From: Paraburkholderia nodosa DSM 21604
GTDB taxonomy: Bacteria > Pseudomonadota > Gammaproteobacteria > Burkholderiales > Burkholderiaceae
Assembly: GCF_000519185.1 (NCBI RefSeq)
Contig: NZ_JAFA01000025.1
Span: forward strand, 58,522 to 122,521
Reading direction: 5' to 3'
DNA: 64,000 bases
The first letter of the stretch is position 1, and each line of letters begins with the position of its first letter. Positions 51,052 to 60,935 of the stretch are shown piece after piece. The notes beneath the pieces were generated by a model. The model was not told where the DNA came from, ran no database searches, and saw nothing but the letters and a program-made list of their open reading frames with translations. The position numbers were made by a program, and so were the translations under genes.

Positions 51052-52407
51052 ATGCAATCCATTCTCGAAGCAGGCCCGGCGGCGCTCGACGCGCCCCGCC
51101 TCACCACCTCGCAGGTGCGCCGCGCCGTGCTCGCCTCGGTCATCGGCAACGGGCTCGAATGGTTCGATTTCCTCATCTACGGCTACTTCGCGAAGACCAT
51201 CGCGCACGTGTTTTTCCCCGTGCAGAGCAGCTTTCTGTCGATCACGCTCACGCTCGCCACGTTCGCGATCGGCTTCGTCGTGCGGCCGCTCGGCGGCGTG
51301 GTGATCGGCGCGTTCGCCGACCGCTACGGGCGGCGCAGGACCTTGTCAGCGCTGATCGTGCTGATGGCGGCGAGCACCCTGCTCATGGGCGTCACGCCAG
51401 GCTATGCGTCGATCGGCATCGCCGCGCCGCTCATCGTGCTGCTCGCGCGCATCCTGCAAGGGCTTTCGGTGGGCGGCGAGTTCGCCACCGCCGCCTCGAT
51501 GCTCACCGAGTACGCGCCGCCCGGGCGCAAGATGTTCTATGGCAGCTTCCAGATGACGTCCCAGGCCGTCGCGCTGCTGCTTTCTTCGGCGTGCAGTTTC
51601 CTGCTCACCACGCGGCTGTCGCCGGCGGCGCTCGTCGAATGGGGCTGGCGCGTGCCCTTCCTGCTCGGCGCGCTGGTCGGCCCGGTGGGCTTCTATATCC
51701 GCCACAAGGTCGCCGAATCGCCGGAATTCGTGCAGTTGCGCGAGCGCCTCGGCCATGCGCCGCGCCAGTCCTTGCGCACGTTCCTGCGCGAGCGCGGCGA
51801 CGCGGCGCTGTGCGCGGTCGGCGTGATCGCCGTGGGCGCCGCGACCAACTATCTCTGGCATTCGTATATGCCGCTCTATGTCGAGCGCCAGCTGCATCTG
51901 CCGCTCAAGAGCGCGCTGCTCGGCACGGCGGCGTCAGGGCTCATCGGCATCGTCGGCTATCCACTCGCGGGCAAGCTCGCCGACCGCTTCGGCGCTTACC
52001 GGCTCTTCCTGCCCGTGACGCTCGTGTGGATCTGTGCCGCCTGGCCGCTCTTCGCGTGGGTCCTCGCCGCGCCCACGCCGGAGCGCGTGTTCGCCGCGCA
52101 GATGGTCGCCACCGTCGTGCTGAGCCTGATGTCGGGCGCGCACCCCGGCATGCTCACGCAGCTTTTCCCCACGTCCACGCGCTCCACGGGCGTCGCGCTC
52201 TCGTACAACATCGCCGTCACGCTGTTCGGCGGCATGGCGCCGCTCACGGTCTCGACGCTGATCGGCGTGACCGGTTCGCGTATCGTGCCGGCGTGGTACC
52301 TCATCGTCACGGGCATCGTGTCGCTCGTGCTGGTTTTTGCGAGCGTGTCGGGCCGGCGTCTGTTTCGCGAGCCCAATGCGTGGCCGGCCGAGTCGGAGCT
52401 GGAATGA
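51052..52407 (+). CDS. MFS permease, MHS family
   Basis: 451 residues, about 12 helices. 'VIGNGLEWFDFLIYGYFAKT', 'GAFADRYGRRRTL', 'SVGGEFATAASML' and 'GKLADRFGAYRL' are MHS hallmarks. CCGGAG precedes ATG 51052. Overlaps the alpha/beta hydrolase start by 4 nt (ATGA), so the two are coupled; the divergent CatM-like LysR suggests an aromatic or organic-acid substrate. Confidence 0.87.
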   Translation: MQSILEAGPAALDAPRLTTSQVRRAVLASVIGNGLEWFDFLIYGYFAKTIAHVFFPVQSSFLSITLTLATFAIGFVVRPLGGVVIGAFADRYGRRRTLSALIVLMAASTLLMGVTPGYASIGIAAPLIVLLARILQGLSVGGEFATAASMLTEYAPPGRKMFYGSFQMTSQAVALLLSSACSFLLTTRLSPAALVEWGWRVPFLLGALVGPVGFYIRHKVAESPEFVQLRERLGHAPRQSLRTFLRERGDAALCAVGVIAVGAATNYLWHSYMPLYVERQLHLPLKSALLGTAASGLIGIVGYPLAGKLADRFGAYRLFLPVTLVWICAAWPLFAWVLAAPTPERVFAAQMVATVVLSLMSGAHPGMLTQLFPTSTRSTGVALSYNIAVTLFGGMAPLTVSTLIGVTGSRIVPAWYLIVTGIVSLVLVFASVSGRRLFREPNAWPAESELE

Positions 52408-53471
52408 GCGAGCCGTCCATCGTGAGCGACGTGAGCCACGCGAGCGACCAACGCCCGCGCAACGAGTACCCGGTGCGCGCGATCGGCGACGTCATGCTGC
52501 GCGTCGCCACGGCGCAAGGCAGCGGCAGCGTGCCGATGTTCGTGGGCGGCTGCACCGCGAACGAGCGCGCCACGCGTGCCCTCGTGGTGCTGCACGGCCG
52601 CCTGCGCGACGCCGACGCCTACCTGCGCTCGACGCTGCGCGCCCGCGCCGCCTCCTCCGCGCATGACGACGACACGCTCGTCGTGGTGCCGCAGTTCCTC
52701 GCCAGCGCCGATGTCGAGCATCACCGCGCGCCTGTGGACCTGCTGCACTGGGAATGGACCGCCTGGATGGGCGGAGCCGATGCGCGCGGTCCCGCGCCCT
52801 TGAGTTCTTTCGACGCGCTCGACGCCCTCGTCGCGCAGCTTGCCGATCGCTCCCGTTATCCGGCGCTGCGCGAGATCGTGATCGCGGGGCATTCGGGCGG
52901 CGCCCAGGTCGCGCATCGTTACGCGATCCTGAGCGCCGCGCCCGAACGATGCGCCCAACGCGGCGTGACCCTGCGCTTCGTGATCGCGAATCCCTCTTCC
53001 TGGGTGTATTTCGATTCGTTGCGCCCGCAACCGGATGGCGGTTTCGCCCCTGCGGATCGCACCGCATGCCCCGAGGTCGACGACTGGAAGTACGGCATGC
53101 GCAAGCTCCCGCGCTATGCTGCGGCCATGCACGATGCCGCCATGCTCGAGCGCCGCTACATCGGGCGGGACGTGCTCTATCTGGCAGGCGAACGCGATTG
53201 CGACCCCGCGCACGCGGCGCTCGACCGCTCGTGCGCGGCCGGCGCGCAGGGACCGCACCGCCTCGCGCGGGCCCGCGCCTACTACGCCTACCTCGCCGCC
53301 CGGCATCCACAGTTGCGCCACGCGTGGTTCGAGGTGCCGGGTGCGGGCCACAACGCCGAGGCCATGTTCCTCTCCGAGCCCGGCATACGCGCCCTGTTCG
53401 GCGCGCACGCCACGATCGACGCGGCACGCGCGGCAAGCACGGCGCAAAGCGCAGGCGGCGCGGACGATTGA
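52404..53471 (+). CDS. Alpha/beta hydrolase, cytoplasmic
   Basis: 355 residues without a signal peptide. The nucleophile elbow is 'IVIAGHSGGAQVAHRYAIL' (GHSGG), and 'YLAGERDCDPAHAALDRSC' supplies a likely acid; 'VPGAGHNAEAMF' carries a likely catalytic His. The family may be esterase or amide hydrolase. Starts at an ATG overlapping the MHS permease stop. Confidence 0.82.
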   Translation: MSEPSIVSDVSHASDQRPRNEYPVRAIGDVMLRVATAQGSGSVPMFVGGCTANERATRALVVLHGRLRDADAYLRSTLRARAASSAHDDDTLVVVPQFLASADVEHHRAPVDLLHWEWTAWMGGADARGPAPLSSFDALDALVAQLADRSRYPALREIVIAGHSGGAQVAHRYAILSAAPERCAQRGVTLRFVIANPSSWVYFDSLRPQPDGGFAPADRTACPEVDDWKYGMRKLPRYAAAMHDAAMLERRYIGRDVLYLAGERDCDPAHAALDRSCAAGAQGPHRLARARAYYAYLAARHPQLRHAWFEVPGAGHNAEAMFLSEPGIRALFGAHATIDAARAASTAQSAGGADD

Positions 53472-53546
53472 AGCGGGCGGCCGTCGTATCATAGCGGCTC
53501 GATTCCCGCCGGCTGCGCGCACTCGCCCGGCCGCCCAACGACCGCC

Positions 53547-54425
53547 ATGAGACGCCTTCCCCCGCTCAACGCCCTGCAGATTTTCGAAACGGTCGCCCGC
53601 TACGGCAGCTTTACGCGCGCGGCCGAGCACCTTTGCCTCACACAAGGTGCCGTCAGCCGGCAAATCCTCGCGCTCGAGCAGTACTACGGCCTGCCGCTCT
53701 TTCGCCGCTCGTCCAAGGGGCTCACGCTCACCGCCGAGGGCGAGCAACTGCTGCCCGCCGTGCGCGACGGCTTCGGGCGCATCGAGGAAGCCTCGCAGCG
53801 TCTCACGCGCCAGCGCACCGAGCTTGCGCTCAAGGTCCCGACCTGCGTGATGCGCTGGATGCTGCCGCGCATCATGCGCTTCCAGAACGAGCACCCCGAC
53901 CTGCAGATCCAGATCACGACCACGTGGGGACACGAAGTCGACTTCCAGGCGGAGCCTTTCGACGCGGCAATCATCTACGGCTCGTCGCCCGGCGCCGACG
54001 TGCACGCGGTGCCGCTCTTCGACGAATACCTCACGCCCGTCTGCACGCCCGAAGTGCTCTCGCGCCGGGCGCTCGTCACGCCCGACGACCTCGCCCATCA
54101 GACCCTGCTGCACCCCACGCGCGACCACGCCGACTGGCGCCTGTGGCTCGCGCGCGCGGGCGCGAAACAGGTCGATGCCGATCTCGGTCCCACGTTCGAA
54201 TCGCTCGATCTCGCGGCCACTGCGGCCATGCAGGGCTTTGGCATCGCCATTACCGACCGCACGCTCGTACGCGAGGATGTCGAGACACGGCGCCTCGTCA
54301 TGCCCTTCGACCTCGCCGTGCCCACGGGCTCGCGCTACTATTTCGTGTATCCCGAGTGCGTGGCCCAGCAGCAGAAGGTGCAGCTGTTCAGCGACTGGAT
54401 CGGCCAGGACCGCTCGACGCCGTAG
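53547..54425 (+). CDS. LysR family regulator, GcvA-like
   Basis: 292 residues. HTH 'PLNALQIFETVARYGSFTRA' and 'HLCLTQGAVSRQILALEQYY' are GcvA-like; the effector domain ends 'YPECVAQQQKVQLFSDWIG'. It lies 75 nt downstream of the alpha/beta hydrolase on the same strand and 158 nt before the aminotransferase. Confidence 0.86.
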   Translation: MRRLPPLNALQIFETVARYGSFTRAAEHLCLTQGAVSRQILALEQYYGLPLFRRSSKGLTLTAEGEQLLPAVRDGFGRIEEASQRLTRQRTELALKVPTCVMRWMLPRIMRFQNEHPDLQIQITTTWGHEVDFQAEPFDAAIIYGSSPGADVHAVPLFDEYLTPVCTPEVLSRRALVTPDDLAHQTLLHPTRDHADWRLWLARAGAKQVDADLGPTFESLDLAATAAMQGFGIAITDRTLVREDVETRRLVMPFDLAVPTGSRYYFVYPECVAQQQKVQLFSDWIGQDRSTP

Positions 54426-54583
54426 CGCGCCATGAGGGCAGCGCATGGCGGCCATGAGAATTAATCGATTGCACGCGGGCCGCTCTTTCGGCGTAATGGG
54501 GCGCTTCGCGCAAGGCCCGATCTTCCGGCAACCTCGCATTTGTCACACCATGCGGCCGCGCGCCGCCCGAAGGGAGACCGACC

Positions 54584-55738
54584 ATGCAGAGCGCCGCGCA
54601 GGCCCGCTCGAAGCTGCCCGATGTAGGCACGACGATTTTCACGGTAATCGGCCAGCTCGCCGCCGAGCATCAGGCGCTGAACCTCTCGCAAGGCGCGCCG
54701 AATTTCGACCCGAGCGCGAAACTCGTGGATGACGTGGCCGCCGCCATGCGCGCGGGCCACAACCAGTACGCGCCCATGGCGGGCCTGGCCGACCTGCGCG
54801 AAGCGCTCGCCGCGAAGTTCGAGACGCTCCATGGCGCGCGCTATGACCCGTCGAGCGAAGTGACCGTGCTCGCGAGCGCGAGCGAAGGCCTGTACTCGAC
54901 GATCAGCGCGCTCGTGCATCCCGGCGACGAAGTGATCTATTTCGAGCCCGCGTTCGACAGCTATGCGCCCATCGTGCGCCTGCAGGGCGCGCAGCCCGTG
55001 GCGATCAAGCTCGCACAGCCGCATTTTCGGGTGGACTGGGACGCGGTGAGCGCGGCCATCACGCCGCGCACGCGCATGATCATCGTGAACACGCCGCACA
55101 ATCCCACGGCTACGATATTCGGCGAGGACGACATCGCGCGGCTCGCGTCACTCACGCGTAACACCGACATCGTGATTCTCTCCGACGAAGTGTACGAGCA
55201 CGTGGTGTTCGACGGCGCGCCGCACCGGAGCATGGCGCGCTATCGCGAGCTTGCCGAGCGCAGCGTGATCGTCTCGTCGTTCGGCAAGTCGTATCACGTC
55301 ACGGGCTGGCGCGTGGGCTATTGCCTCGCCCCCGCCGCGCTGATGGACGAGATCCGCAAGGTCCACCAGTTCATGGTCTTTTCCGCCGACACGCCCATGC
55401 AGTACGCGTTCGCGCAGGCGCTTGCCGAGCCGCAGAGCTATCTGGGACTCGCGGCCTTCTATCAGCACAAGCGCGACCTGCTCGCACGCGCGCTGGAAGC
55501 TTCGCGCTTCGAACTGCTGCCAAGCGAAGGCAGCTTCTTCATGCTCGCGCGCTTCCGGTCTTTCTCCGACGAGCGCGACAGCGACTTCGTGCTGCGGCTC
55601 ATCCGCGACGCCCGCGTGGCGACGATTCCGCTCTCGGCGTTCTACACCGACGGCACCGACGAAGGCATCATCCGCCTGAGCTTTGCCAAGGATGACGAAA
55701 CATTGCTCGAAGGCGCGCGCCGCCTTTGCGCGATCTAG
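54584..55738 (+). CDS. Class I PLP aminotransferase, methionine/kynurenine type (YbdL-like)
   Basis: 384 residues. 'LNLSQGAPNFDPSAKLVDDV' and 'GHNQYAPMAGLADLREALA' are the YbdL / methionine-oxo-acid-aminotransferase start; 'NTPHNPTATIF' and 'SDEVYEHVVFDG' (Asp201, Tyr204) precede PLP Lys235 in 'SSFGKSYHVTGWRVGY'. It likely transaminates methionine, phenylalanine or kynurenine-type amino acids. Followed by an amino-acid-binding protein gene. Confidence 0.9.
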   Translation: MQSAAQARSKLPDVGTTIFTVIGQLAAEHQALNLSQGAPNFDPSAKLVDDVAAAMRAGHNQYAPMAGLADLREALAAKFETLHGARYDPSSEVTVLASASEGLYSTISALVHPGDEVIYFEPAFDSYAPIVRLQGAQPVAIKLAQPHFRVDWDAVSAAITPRTRMIIVNTPHNPTATIFGEDDIARLASLTRNTDIVILSDEVYEHVVFDGAPHRSMARYRELAERSVIVSSFGKSYHVTGWRVGYCLAPAALMDEIRKVHQFMVFSADTPMQYAFAQALAEPQSYLGLAAFYQHKRDLLARALEASRFELLPSEGSFFMLARFRSFSDERDSDFVLRLIRDARVATIPLSAFYTDGTDEGIIRLSFAKDDETLLEGARRLCAI

Positions 55739-55795
55739 CGCACCGGATTCGAAACACAACGAAACTGCCAGGAACTGGCAGGCAAGGAGATCATC

Positions 55796-56584
55796 ATGAA
55801 GCGACTCAACGCGCTCCTCGCGCTGGCATGCGTGTACGGCGTACTCGGCCCGGCACCGGCATTCGCCGATGCGAACCTGCTGCGCTTCGGCGTCGAGGCG
55901 CAGTATCCGCCGTTCGAAACCAAAGCCTCGGACGGCACGCTGCAAGGCTTCGATATCGACATCGGCAATGCCGTGTGCGCGAAGGCGGGCATGACCTGCA
56001 AATGGGTCGAAACGTCGTTCGACGGCCTGATTCCCGCGCTTCAGGGCCGCAAGTTCGACGCCATCAACTCGGCGATGAACGCCACCGAAAAGCGCCGTGA
56101 GGCCATCGATTTCACCACGGTAATCTATCGCGTGCCGAGCCGCCTGATCGCACGCAGTGACAGCGGGCTCGTGGCGACCGCCGCGTCGCTCAAGGGCAAA
56201 CGTGTCGGCGTGCTGCAGTCGTCGATTCAGGAAACCTATGCCAAGGTGCACTGGGAGCCGGCCGGCGTGACCGTGGTGCCCTACCAGGACCAGAACCAGA
56301 TTTACGCGGACCTCGGCGCGGGGCGTCTCGATGCGACGCTCGTGCTCGCGCCCGCGGGCCAGAAGGGCTTTCTTTCGCAGCCCGACGGCAAGGGTTTCGC
56401 GTTCGTGGGCGACGCCGTGCGCGACGACAAGATTCTGGGCAGCGGCGTGGCGTTCGGCATCCGCAAGGGCGATACGGCCTTGCGCGAGCGCCTGAACGCG
56501 GCCATCGCGAAGATCGAGTCTGACGGCACGGTCACGTCGCTCGCGCACAAATACTTCGGCGACATCGACGTTTCGCCCAAGTAA
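55796..56584 (+). CDS. Periplasmic basic/polar amino-acid binding protein (ABC transporter SBP)
   Basis: 262 residues with a Sec signal peptide (residues 1-24, cleavage after AFA). 'LLRFGVEAQYPPFETKASDG' and 'GFDIDIGNAVCAKAGMTCKW' are typical of the lysine/arginine/ornithine/glutamine SBP family (SBP_bac_3). No permease or ATPase follows in this window, so the transporter partner is unknown. It is 57 nt downstream of the aminotransferase. Confidence 0.9.
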   Translation: MKRLNALLALACVYGVLGPAPAFADANLLRFGVEAQYPPFETKASDGTLQGFDIDIGNAVCAKAGMTCKWVETSFDGLIPALQGRKFDAINSAMNATEKRREAIDFTTVIYRVPSRLIARSDSGLVATAASLKGKRVGVLQSSIQETYAKVHWEPAGVTVVPYQDQNQIYADLGAGRLDATLVLAPAGQKGFLSQPDGKGFAFVGDAVRDDKILGSGVAFGIRKGDTALRERLNAAIAKIESDGTVTSLAHKYFGDIDVSPK

Positions 56585-56623
56585 TACGCCGCGCGCGAGG
56601 GCGGGGGCATGGCATGCGCAAAC

Positions 56624-56860
56624 TCAGCGCCGCCCCTCGCGCGAATTGCGGTTCACGTGGGCGTCGTTCTTCGTGCGCTCCTCGTGCGCATCGGCTCCCC
56701 AGCGGTCCGTGTCCTCCTGTCCGTTTTCGATGTCGCTATGCCCCTGGCGGCCCACCGAGCGCGGCTCATGCGGGTGACGCCGCGCGAGCGGCTCGCTGCT
56801 TTCGTGCTGCGGACGCTTGACGTTCGCGCCGTCGTCGTCCGGGGTCTCGTGATGCTTCAT
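56624..56860 (-). CDS. Small hydrophilic hypothetical protein
   Basis: 78 residues from ATG 56860 with a near-perfect ribosome site (AAGGAGGG). Composition is dominated by His, Arg, Asp, Asn and Glu ('PHEPRSVGRQGHSDIENGQE'), giving a disordered protein with no domain. Similar small proteins occur widely in Burkholderia. Convergent with the SBP gene. Confidence 0.7.
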   Translation of the reverse strand: MKHHETPDDDGANVKRPQHESSEPLARRHPHEPRSVGRQGHSDIENGQEDTDRWGADAHEERTKNDAHVNRNSREGRR

Positions 56861-57008
56861 GGTTCCCTCCTTGTCAGCGCAATGCGCACCCGCGCATTCG
56901 CCTGCCGCTTGCCAGTCAGCGCATCGGGCGTGCCCAGGCCACTTGACATCGACGTTGACGATTCGGAGTTCGAAGCCCCGGAAGGCTTTCCTGGGGCAAC
57001 GCGCACGC

Positions 57009-58331
57009 CTAACCTGCGGCTGCCGCCGGGCGCTCCACGCGCGAGCGCGACGAAGCGTGCAACCCGAGGTTCGCCACCAGCGCGACCAGCGCCGAGCCGA
57101 TCACGTACCACGCGGGCGCGGCCGGCGACCCGCTCATGCGCACGAAAGCCGCGCAGAGCAACGGCGCAAACCCGCTGAACACGACCACCGAAACGTTGTA
57201 GGCGAGCGCGATGCCGCTAAAGCGCACCTGCACCGGAAAGAGATCGGCAAGCACCGCGGCCCACGTGCCGCTGGCGAGCGAGAACACCAGCGCGGCGAGC
57301 ACGAACAGCACGACCACGTTCACGCTGTGCGCCGCGAGCGCCGCATAGAACGGCCAGGCAAGTGCGGCGAGCAGCACGCACGACACACGCAGCAAGTATC
57401 GGCGCGGCACGAAGTCGCCCGCCCAGGCCGCCGCGAGCAGCCCCACCGAACTCACGAGCAGATACGCGTTCTGGGCGAGCGCCGCCTCGCGCGGCGCGTA
57501 TTTCAGCGTCTCGATCAGATACGCGGGCATGTGACCGTAGAGCACGCCGTTGAAGCCCGCCATCACAGCAATCGAAAGCGCGCCGCCCACCACCGCGCCG
57601 CGATGGTGGCGCAGCGTTTCGCGAAACGGCTGCTTCACCACGGCGCCCTGCATTTGCCGGAATTCGGGCGACTCGTCGAGATTGCGGCGCAGCAGATACG
57701 AAACGATCCCGCACAGGCCGCCCACGAGGAACGCAATGCGCCAGCCGTAGCTCGCGGCGTCGGCGGGGGTCAGCGCGGACTGCACGACGAGATTGACGAT
57801 CGTCGCGAGCATCACGCCCGTATTGATCGCGCAGACGATCACGCCGGCGGCGAGGCCCGCGCGGCGCGGCGCGGCTTCCACCGCGTAGGTGATCGCGCCT
57901 GGCATTTCGCCGCCCACGCAAAAACCTTGCAGCACGCGCAGGCCGATCAGCGCGACGGGCGCGGCGACGCCCCAGCGCGCGTAATTGGGCAACAGGCCAA
58001 TGCAGATCGTCGCGAGCGTCACGACGACGATCGACCCAACGAACACGGGCCGCCGCCCGATGCGGTCGCCCAGGCTGCTGAGCACGATGCCGCCGAGCGG
58101 CCGGATGATATAGCCGATGGCGAGCACCGAAAACGTGAGCAGCATGCTCACGAGCGGATCGCTCGCCGGGAAGAATTGCGCGGCGATCGAATGCGCGAAG
58201 AAGCCGTAGATCACAAAATCATAGAACTCCAGCGAGCCGCCCAGACTCGCAATGAGGATCATCTTCCATTGGGCCCGGGTCAGGCCGGGCGCCGCAGTGT
58301 GCGACGCTGGCAGGGTGGGTGTCGTCTCCAT
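57009..58331 (-). CDS. MFS permease, MHS family, of the aromatic cluster
   Basis: 440 residues, about 12 helices. 'SLGGSLEFYDFVIYGFFAHS', 'SSLGDRIGRRPVF' and 'CVGGEMPGAITYAVE' are MHS motifs. It is the last gene of a leftward unit FAH - MhpA-like - permease and so probably imports the aromatic substrate. Confidence 0.86.
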   Translation of the reverse strand: METTPTLPASHTAAPGLTRAQWKMILIASLGGSLEFYDFVIYGFFAHSIAAQFFPASDPLVSMLLTFSVLAIGYIIRPLGGIVLSSLGDRIGRRPVFVGSIVVVTLATICIGLLPNYARWGVAAPVALIGLRVLQGFCVGGEMPGAITYAVEAAPRRAGLAAGVIVCAINTGVMLATIVNLVVQSALTPADAASYGWRIAFLVGGLCGIVSYLLRRNLDESPEFRQMQGAVVKQPFRETLRHHRGAVVGGALSIAVMAGFNGVLYGHMPAYLIETLKYAPREAALAQNAYLLVSSVGLLAAAWAGDFVPRRYLLRVSCVLLAALAWPFYAALAAHSVNVVVLFVLAALVFSLASGTWAAVLADLFPVQVRFSGIALAYNVSVVVFSGFAPLLCAAFVRMSGSPAAPAWYVIGSALVALVANLGLHASSRSRVERPAAAAG

Positions 58332-58458
58332 ATGCTCTCCTTGTTGATGGACTTGGCGGCGCTTGAGGTTGCAGCTATCGGATCTTCCTCCTGCGCCTCT
58401 TCTTCAAAAGCATCGGCCCGGGCAGCCGCGCTGGATTGCGGACCGCCCGGGCGCTGGG

Positions 58459-60000
58459 TCAAGCGGCCTCGCGCCGCTGCAACGCACGCGCAACGCCTGC
58501 GCGTTCGAGCAGCGCTTCGAGTTCGCCCGCATCGTGCGCCACGCCGCCGACGTAGCGGTCGGGCCGCAGCAGCACGGCGCGCGCGCCGGCGTCCGCGAGC
58601 CAGGCGCGCAGCGGCTGGCGTGTGGCCGGCACGATCGCTACGCGCTCGCGTTGTGCTGCGTTCGTCAGCGCGTCCTGCGCGTGTTGCGCGAGCGTTTCGT
58701 CGACGATCAGCGCGAAGCGATAGCCCACGGCGTCATCGAGGCGCGAGCCGTCTTCGAACACGGGTTGCGGCCCGATATCGCCGCCCGCCGCACCGGTGTG
58801 CCAGCCCGGGCCCAGACGCGGCTGGGGCGTGCGAAACTCGCGAATCGCCGCCGTCATCTCGCGGTCGCGCGCGGCAACGGCGTCGCTGTCGGTGGCCTGG
58901 ATCACGCCGCCTAGCTGCACCGCCGTTTCGATGAACGTGCGCACATGCGGCTCGCGCTCGCTCTCGTAGGTGTCGAGCAGCGTGTCGGGCAGCGCGCCGT
59001 CGATCACGTCGGCGAGCTTCCACGCGAGGTTCGAGGCGTCGCGTATGCCCGCGGCCATGCCCTGCCCCATGAACGGCGGCGTCTGGTGCGCGGCGTCGCC
59101 CGCGATCAGCAGCCTGCCGCGCCGCCAGCCCTGCGCGATCACCGAATGGAACGTGTAGATCGCCGAGCGTTCGAGTTGCGCGTGCTCGGGCGTGATCCAT
59201 CGTGCGAGCCGCTCCCAGATCCATTCCGCCGTGCCGATGCGGCGCTCGTCGTCGCCCGGCATCACCATGATTTCCCAGCGGCGGCGGTTGTGAGGGCCGC
59301 GCGTGTAAGTGATCGGCCGCGCGGGGTCGCAGTACTGGATCGAGTAGTCGCCGAGATCGGCGCGCTCGCCTTCCAGCAGCACGTCCACCACGACCCAGCG
59401 CTCGTGCGATTTCAGATCGGCCAGCTCGGTGCCGATGAAGCGGCGCACGGTCGAGCGCGCGCCGTCGCAACCCACCACGTAGCGCGCCGTGGTGTGGGCG
59501 AGGCGTCCCTGCGCCGTGTCCTCGAAGCGAATGCGCACGTGGTTGTCGCGTTCGTCGAGCGCGAACACCTCGTGACGCAAGTGCACGTCGGCCCCGCCGC
59601 GCGCGATCAGTTGCGCGCGCAACGCCCGCTCGAGATCCGGCTGATGAAACTTGTAGCTCGCGCACCAGCCTTGCGGGCCGATGCCGCCGGGCCGGGTCCA
59701 GTCGATCATCAGCTCGCCGCGCGCGTTCACGAACTTCATGCCGGGGCCGACGAAGAGATTGGGCAGCAGCGTCTGCGCGATCCCGGCAGCCTGGAACACG
59801 CGCATGCATTCGCCGTCGAAGTGCACGGCGCGCGGCAGCTGGAACACGTCCTTGTCGCGCTCGAATACCACGACTTTCAGGCCGCGCAGCGTGAGCAGAT
59901 TGGCGAGCGTCGCGCCCGTCGGCCCGAAGCCGATGATCGCGACGTCATACTCGGGATCCGGATTTGATCTGCAATCCGAATTGTTTACGACATCCTTCAT
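58459..60000 (-). CDS. FAD-dependent aromatic monooxygenase, MhpA-like
   Basis: 513 residues from ATG 60000 (alternative ATG 60018). The class A flavin hydroxylase signatures are 'VAIIGFGPTGATLANLL' (GxGxxG), 'GCDGARSTVRRF' (DG motif), and 'LLIAGDAAHQTPPFMGQGMA' (GD motif). MhpA hydroxylates 3-(3-hydroxyphenyl)propionate to the catechol; other members act on resorcinols or hydroxybenzoates. AGGTGA is upstream of ATG 60000. It follows an FAH-family hydrolase by 73 nt. Confidence 0.88.
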   Translation of the reverse strand: MKDVVNNSDCRSNPDPEYDVAIIGFGPTGATLANLLTLRGLKVVVFERDKDVFQLPRAVHFDGECMRVFQAAGIAQTLLPNLFVGPGMKFVNARGELMIDWTRPGGIGPQGWCASYKFHQPDLERALRAQLIARGGADVHLRHEVFALDERDNHVRIRFEDTAQGRLAHTTARYVVGCDGARSTVRRFIGTELADLKSHERWVVVDVLLEGERADLGDYSIQYCDPARPITYTRGPHNRRRWEIMVMPGDDERRIGTAEWIWERLARWITPEHAQLERSAIYTFHSVIAQGWRRGRLLIAGDAAHQTPPFMGQGMAAGIRDASNLAWKLADVIDGALPDTLLDTYESEREPHVRTFIETAVQLGGVIQATDSDAVAARDREMTAAIREFRTPQPRLGPGWHTGAAGGDIGPQPVFEDGSRLDDAVGYRFALIVDETLAQHAQDALTNAAQRERVAIVPATRQPLRAWLADAGARAVLLRPDRYVGGVAHDAGELEALLERAGVARALQRREAA

Positions 60001-60073
60001 CCCATTCACCTGATCCATGGCTAACTGCGTGGATGACTGCGCCGCCCACAGCGTGCGGGCGGCGTCCTGCGGC

Positions 60074-60925
60074 TTACGCTTCGTCCGCGACGGGATTCCT
60101 GAGCGTGCCGATGCGATCCACCTCGACTTCCACCACGTCGCCATGCTTCATGAACAGCGGCGGATTGCGCTTCGCGCCCACGCCGCCAGGCGTGCCGGTC
60201 ACGATCACGTCGCCGGGGAAAAGCGGCGTGAAGGTGGAGAGATACGCGATCTGCTTCGCGATGCCGTGAATCAGCATTTCCGTGGTCGCGTGCTGCACTT
60301 CCTGGCCGTTCAGACGCGTGACGAGCGTCATCAGCGCGTTCGGCTCGATCTCGTCGCTCGTGACCATCCATGGGCCGAACGCGCCCGTGCGGTAGAAGTT
60401 CTTGCCCGGTCCCCATTGGCCCGTGTGGCGCTGCCAGTCGCGCACCGAGCCGTCGTTGTAGCAGCTGTAGCCGGCGATATGACGCCACGCGTCGGCCTCG
60501 GCGATGCGCCGCCCGCCCTCGCCGATGATCACGGCGATCTCGCCTTCATAGTCGAACTGCGTGGACTCGCGCGGACGCAGCATCGGCTCGCCCGCGCCCA
60601 CCTGCGAAGCCGGCAGGCGCATGAAGATCACGGGCTGCTCGGTGGTCTCGCGGTTGGTCTCCTTCACGTGCTCCGCGTAGTTCAGGCCCACGCAGAAGAT
60701 CTGCTGCGGATTCGCAATGACGGGCTCGAGCGTGACTTCGGCGAGCGGATAGTCGCCCTTGCCTTCGCTCGCGGCGCGGTCCGCTTCGGCGAATGCGCCG
60801 GCTGCGATCAGCGACTTGAGGTCGGCATAACGGCCGCCAAGGCGCTTCTTGAGGTCGAACACCGCGCCGTCGCGCACGACGCCGAACGACGAACCTTCAT
60901 GGGTGGAAAAGCTGGCGAGTTTCAT
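60074..60925 (-). CDS. Fumarylacetoacetate hydrolase (FAH) family protein
   Basis: 283 residues from ATG 60925 (GGAG upstream). The metal site 'FDYEGEIAVIIGEG' (Glu127, Glu129) and 'YNDGSVRDWQRHTGQWGPGK' and 'GTPGGVG' identify an FAH-type acylpyruvase/hydratase. These enzymes hydrolyse fumarylpyruvate, 2-hydroxyhepta-2,4-diene-1,7-dioate or similar ring-cleavage products. First gene of the leftward unit, divergent from the VOC gene. Confidence 0.92.
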   Translation of the reverse strand: MKLASFSTHEGSSFGVVRDGAVFDLKKRLGGRYADLKSLIAAGAFAEADRAASEGKGDYPLAEVTLEPVIANPQQIFCVGLNYAEHVKETNRETTEQPVIFMRLPASQVGAGEPMLRPRESTQFDYEGEIAVIIGEGGRRIAEADAWRHIAGYSCYNDGSVRDWQRHTGQWGPGKNFYRTGAFGPWMVTSDEIEPNALMTLVTRLNGQEVQHATTEMLIHGIAKQIAYLSTFTPLFPGDVIVTGTPGGVGAKRNPPLFMKHGDVVEVEVDRIGTLRNPVADEA

Positions 60926-60935
60926 GATGCTCCAA

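Noticed and set aside
56859..58934. Long plus-strand frame opposite the MHS permease of the aromatic cluster
   Set aside because: Shadow frame, low-complexity His/Arg, crosses two genuine minus-strand genes.
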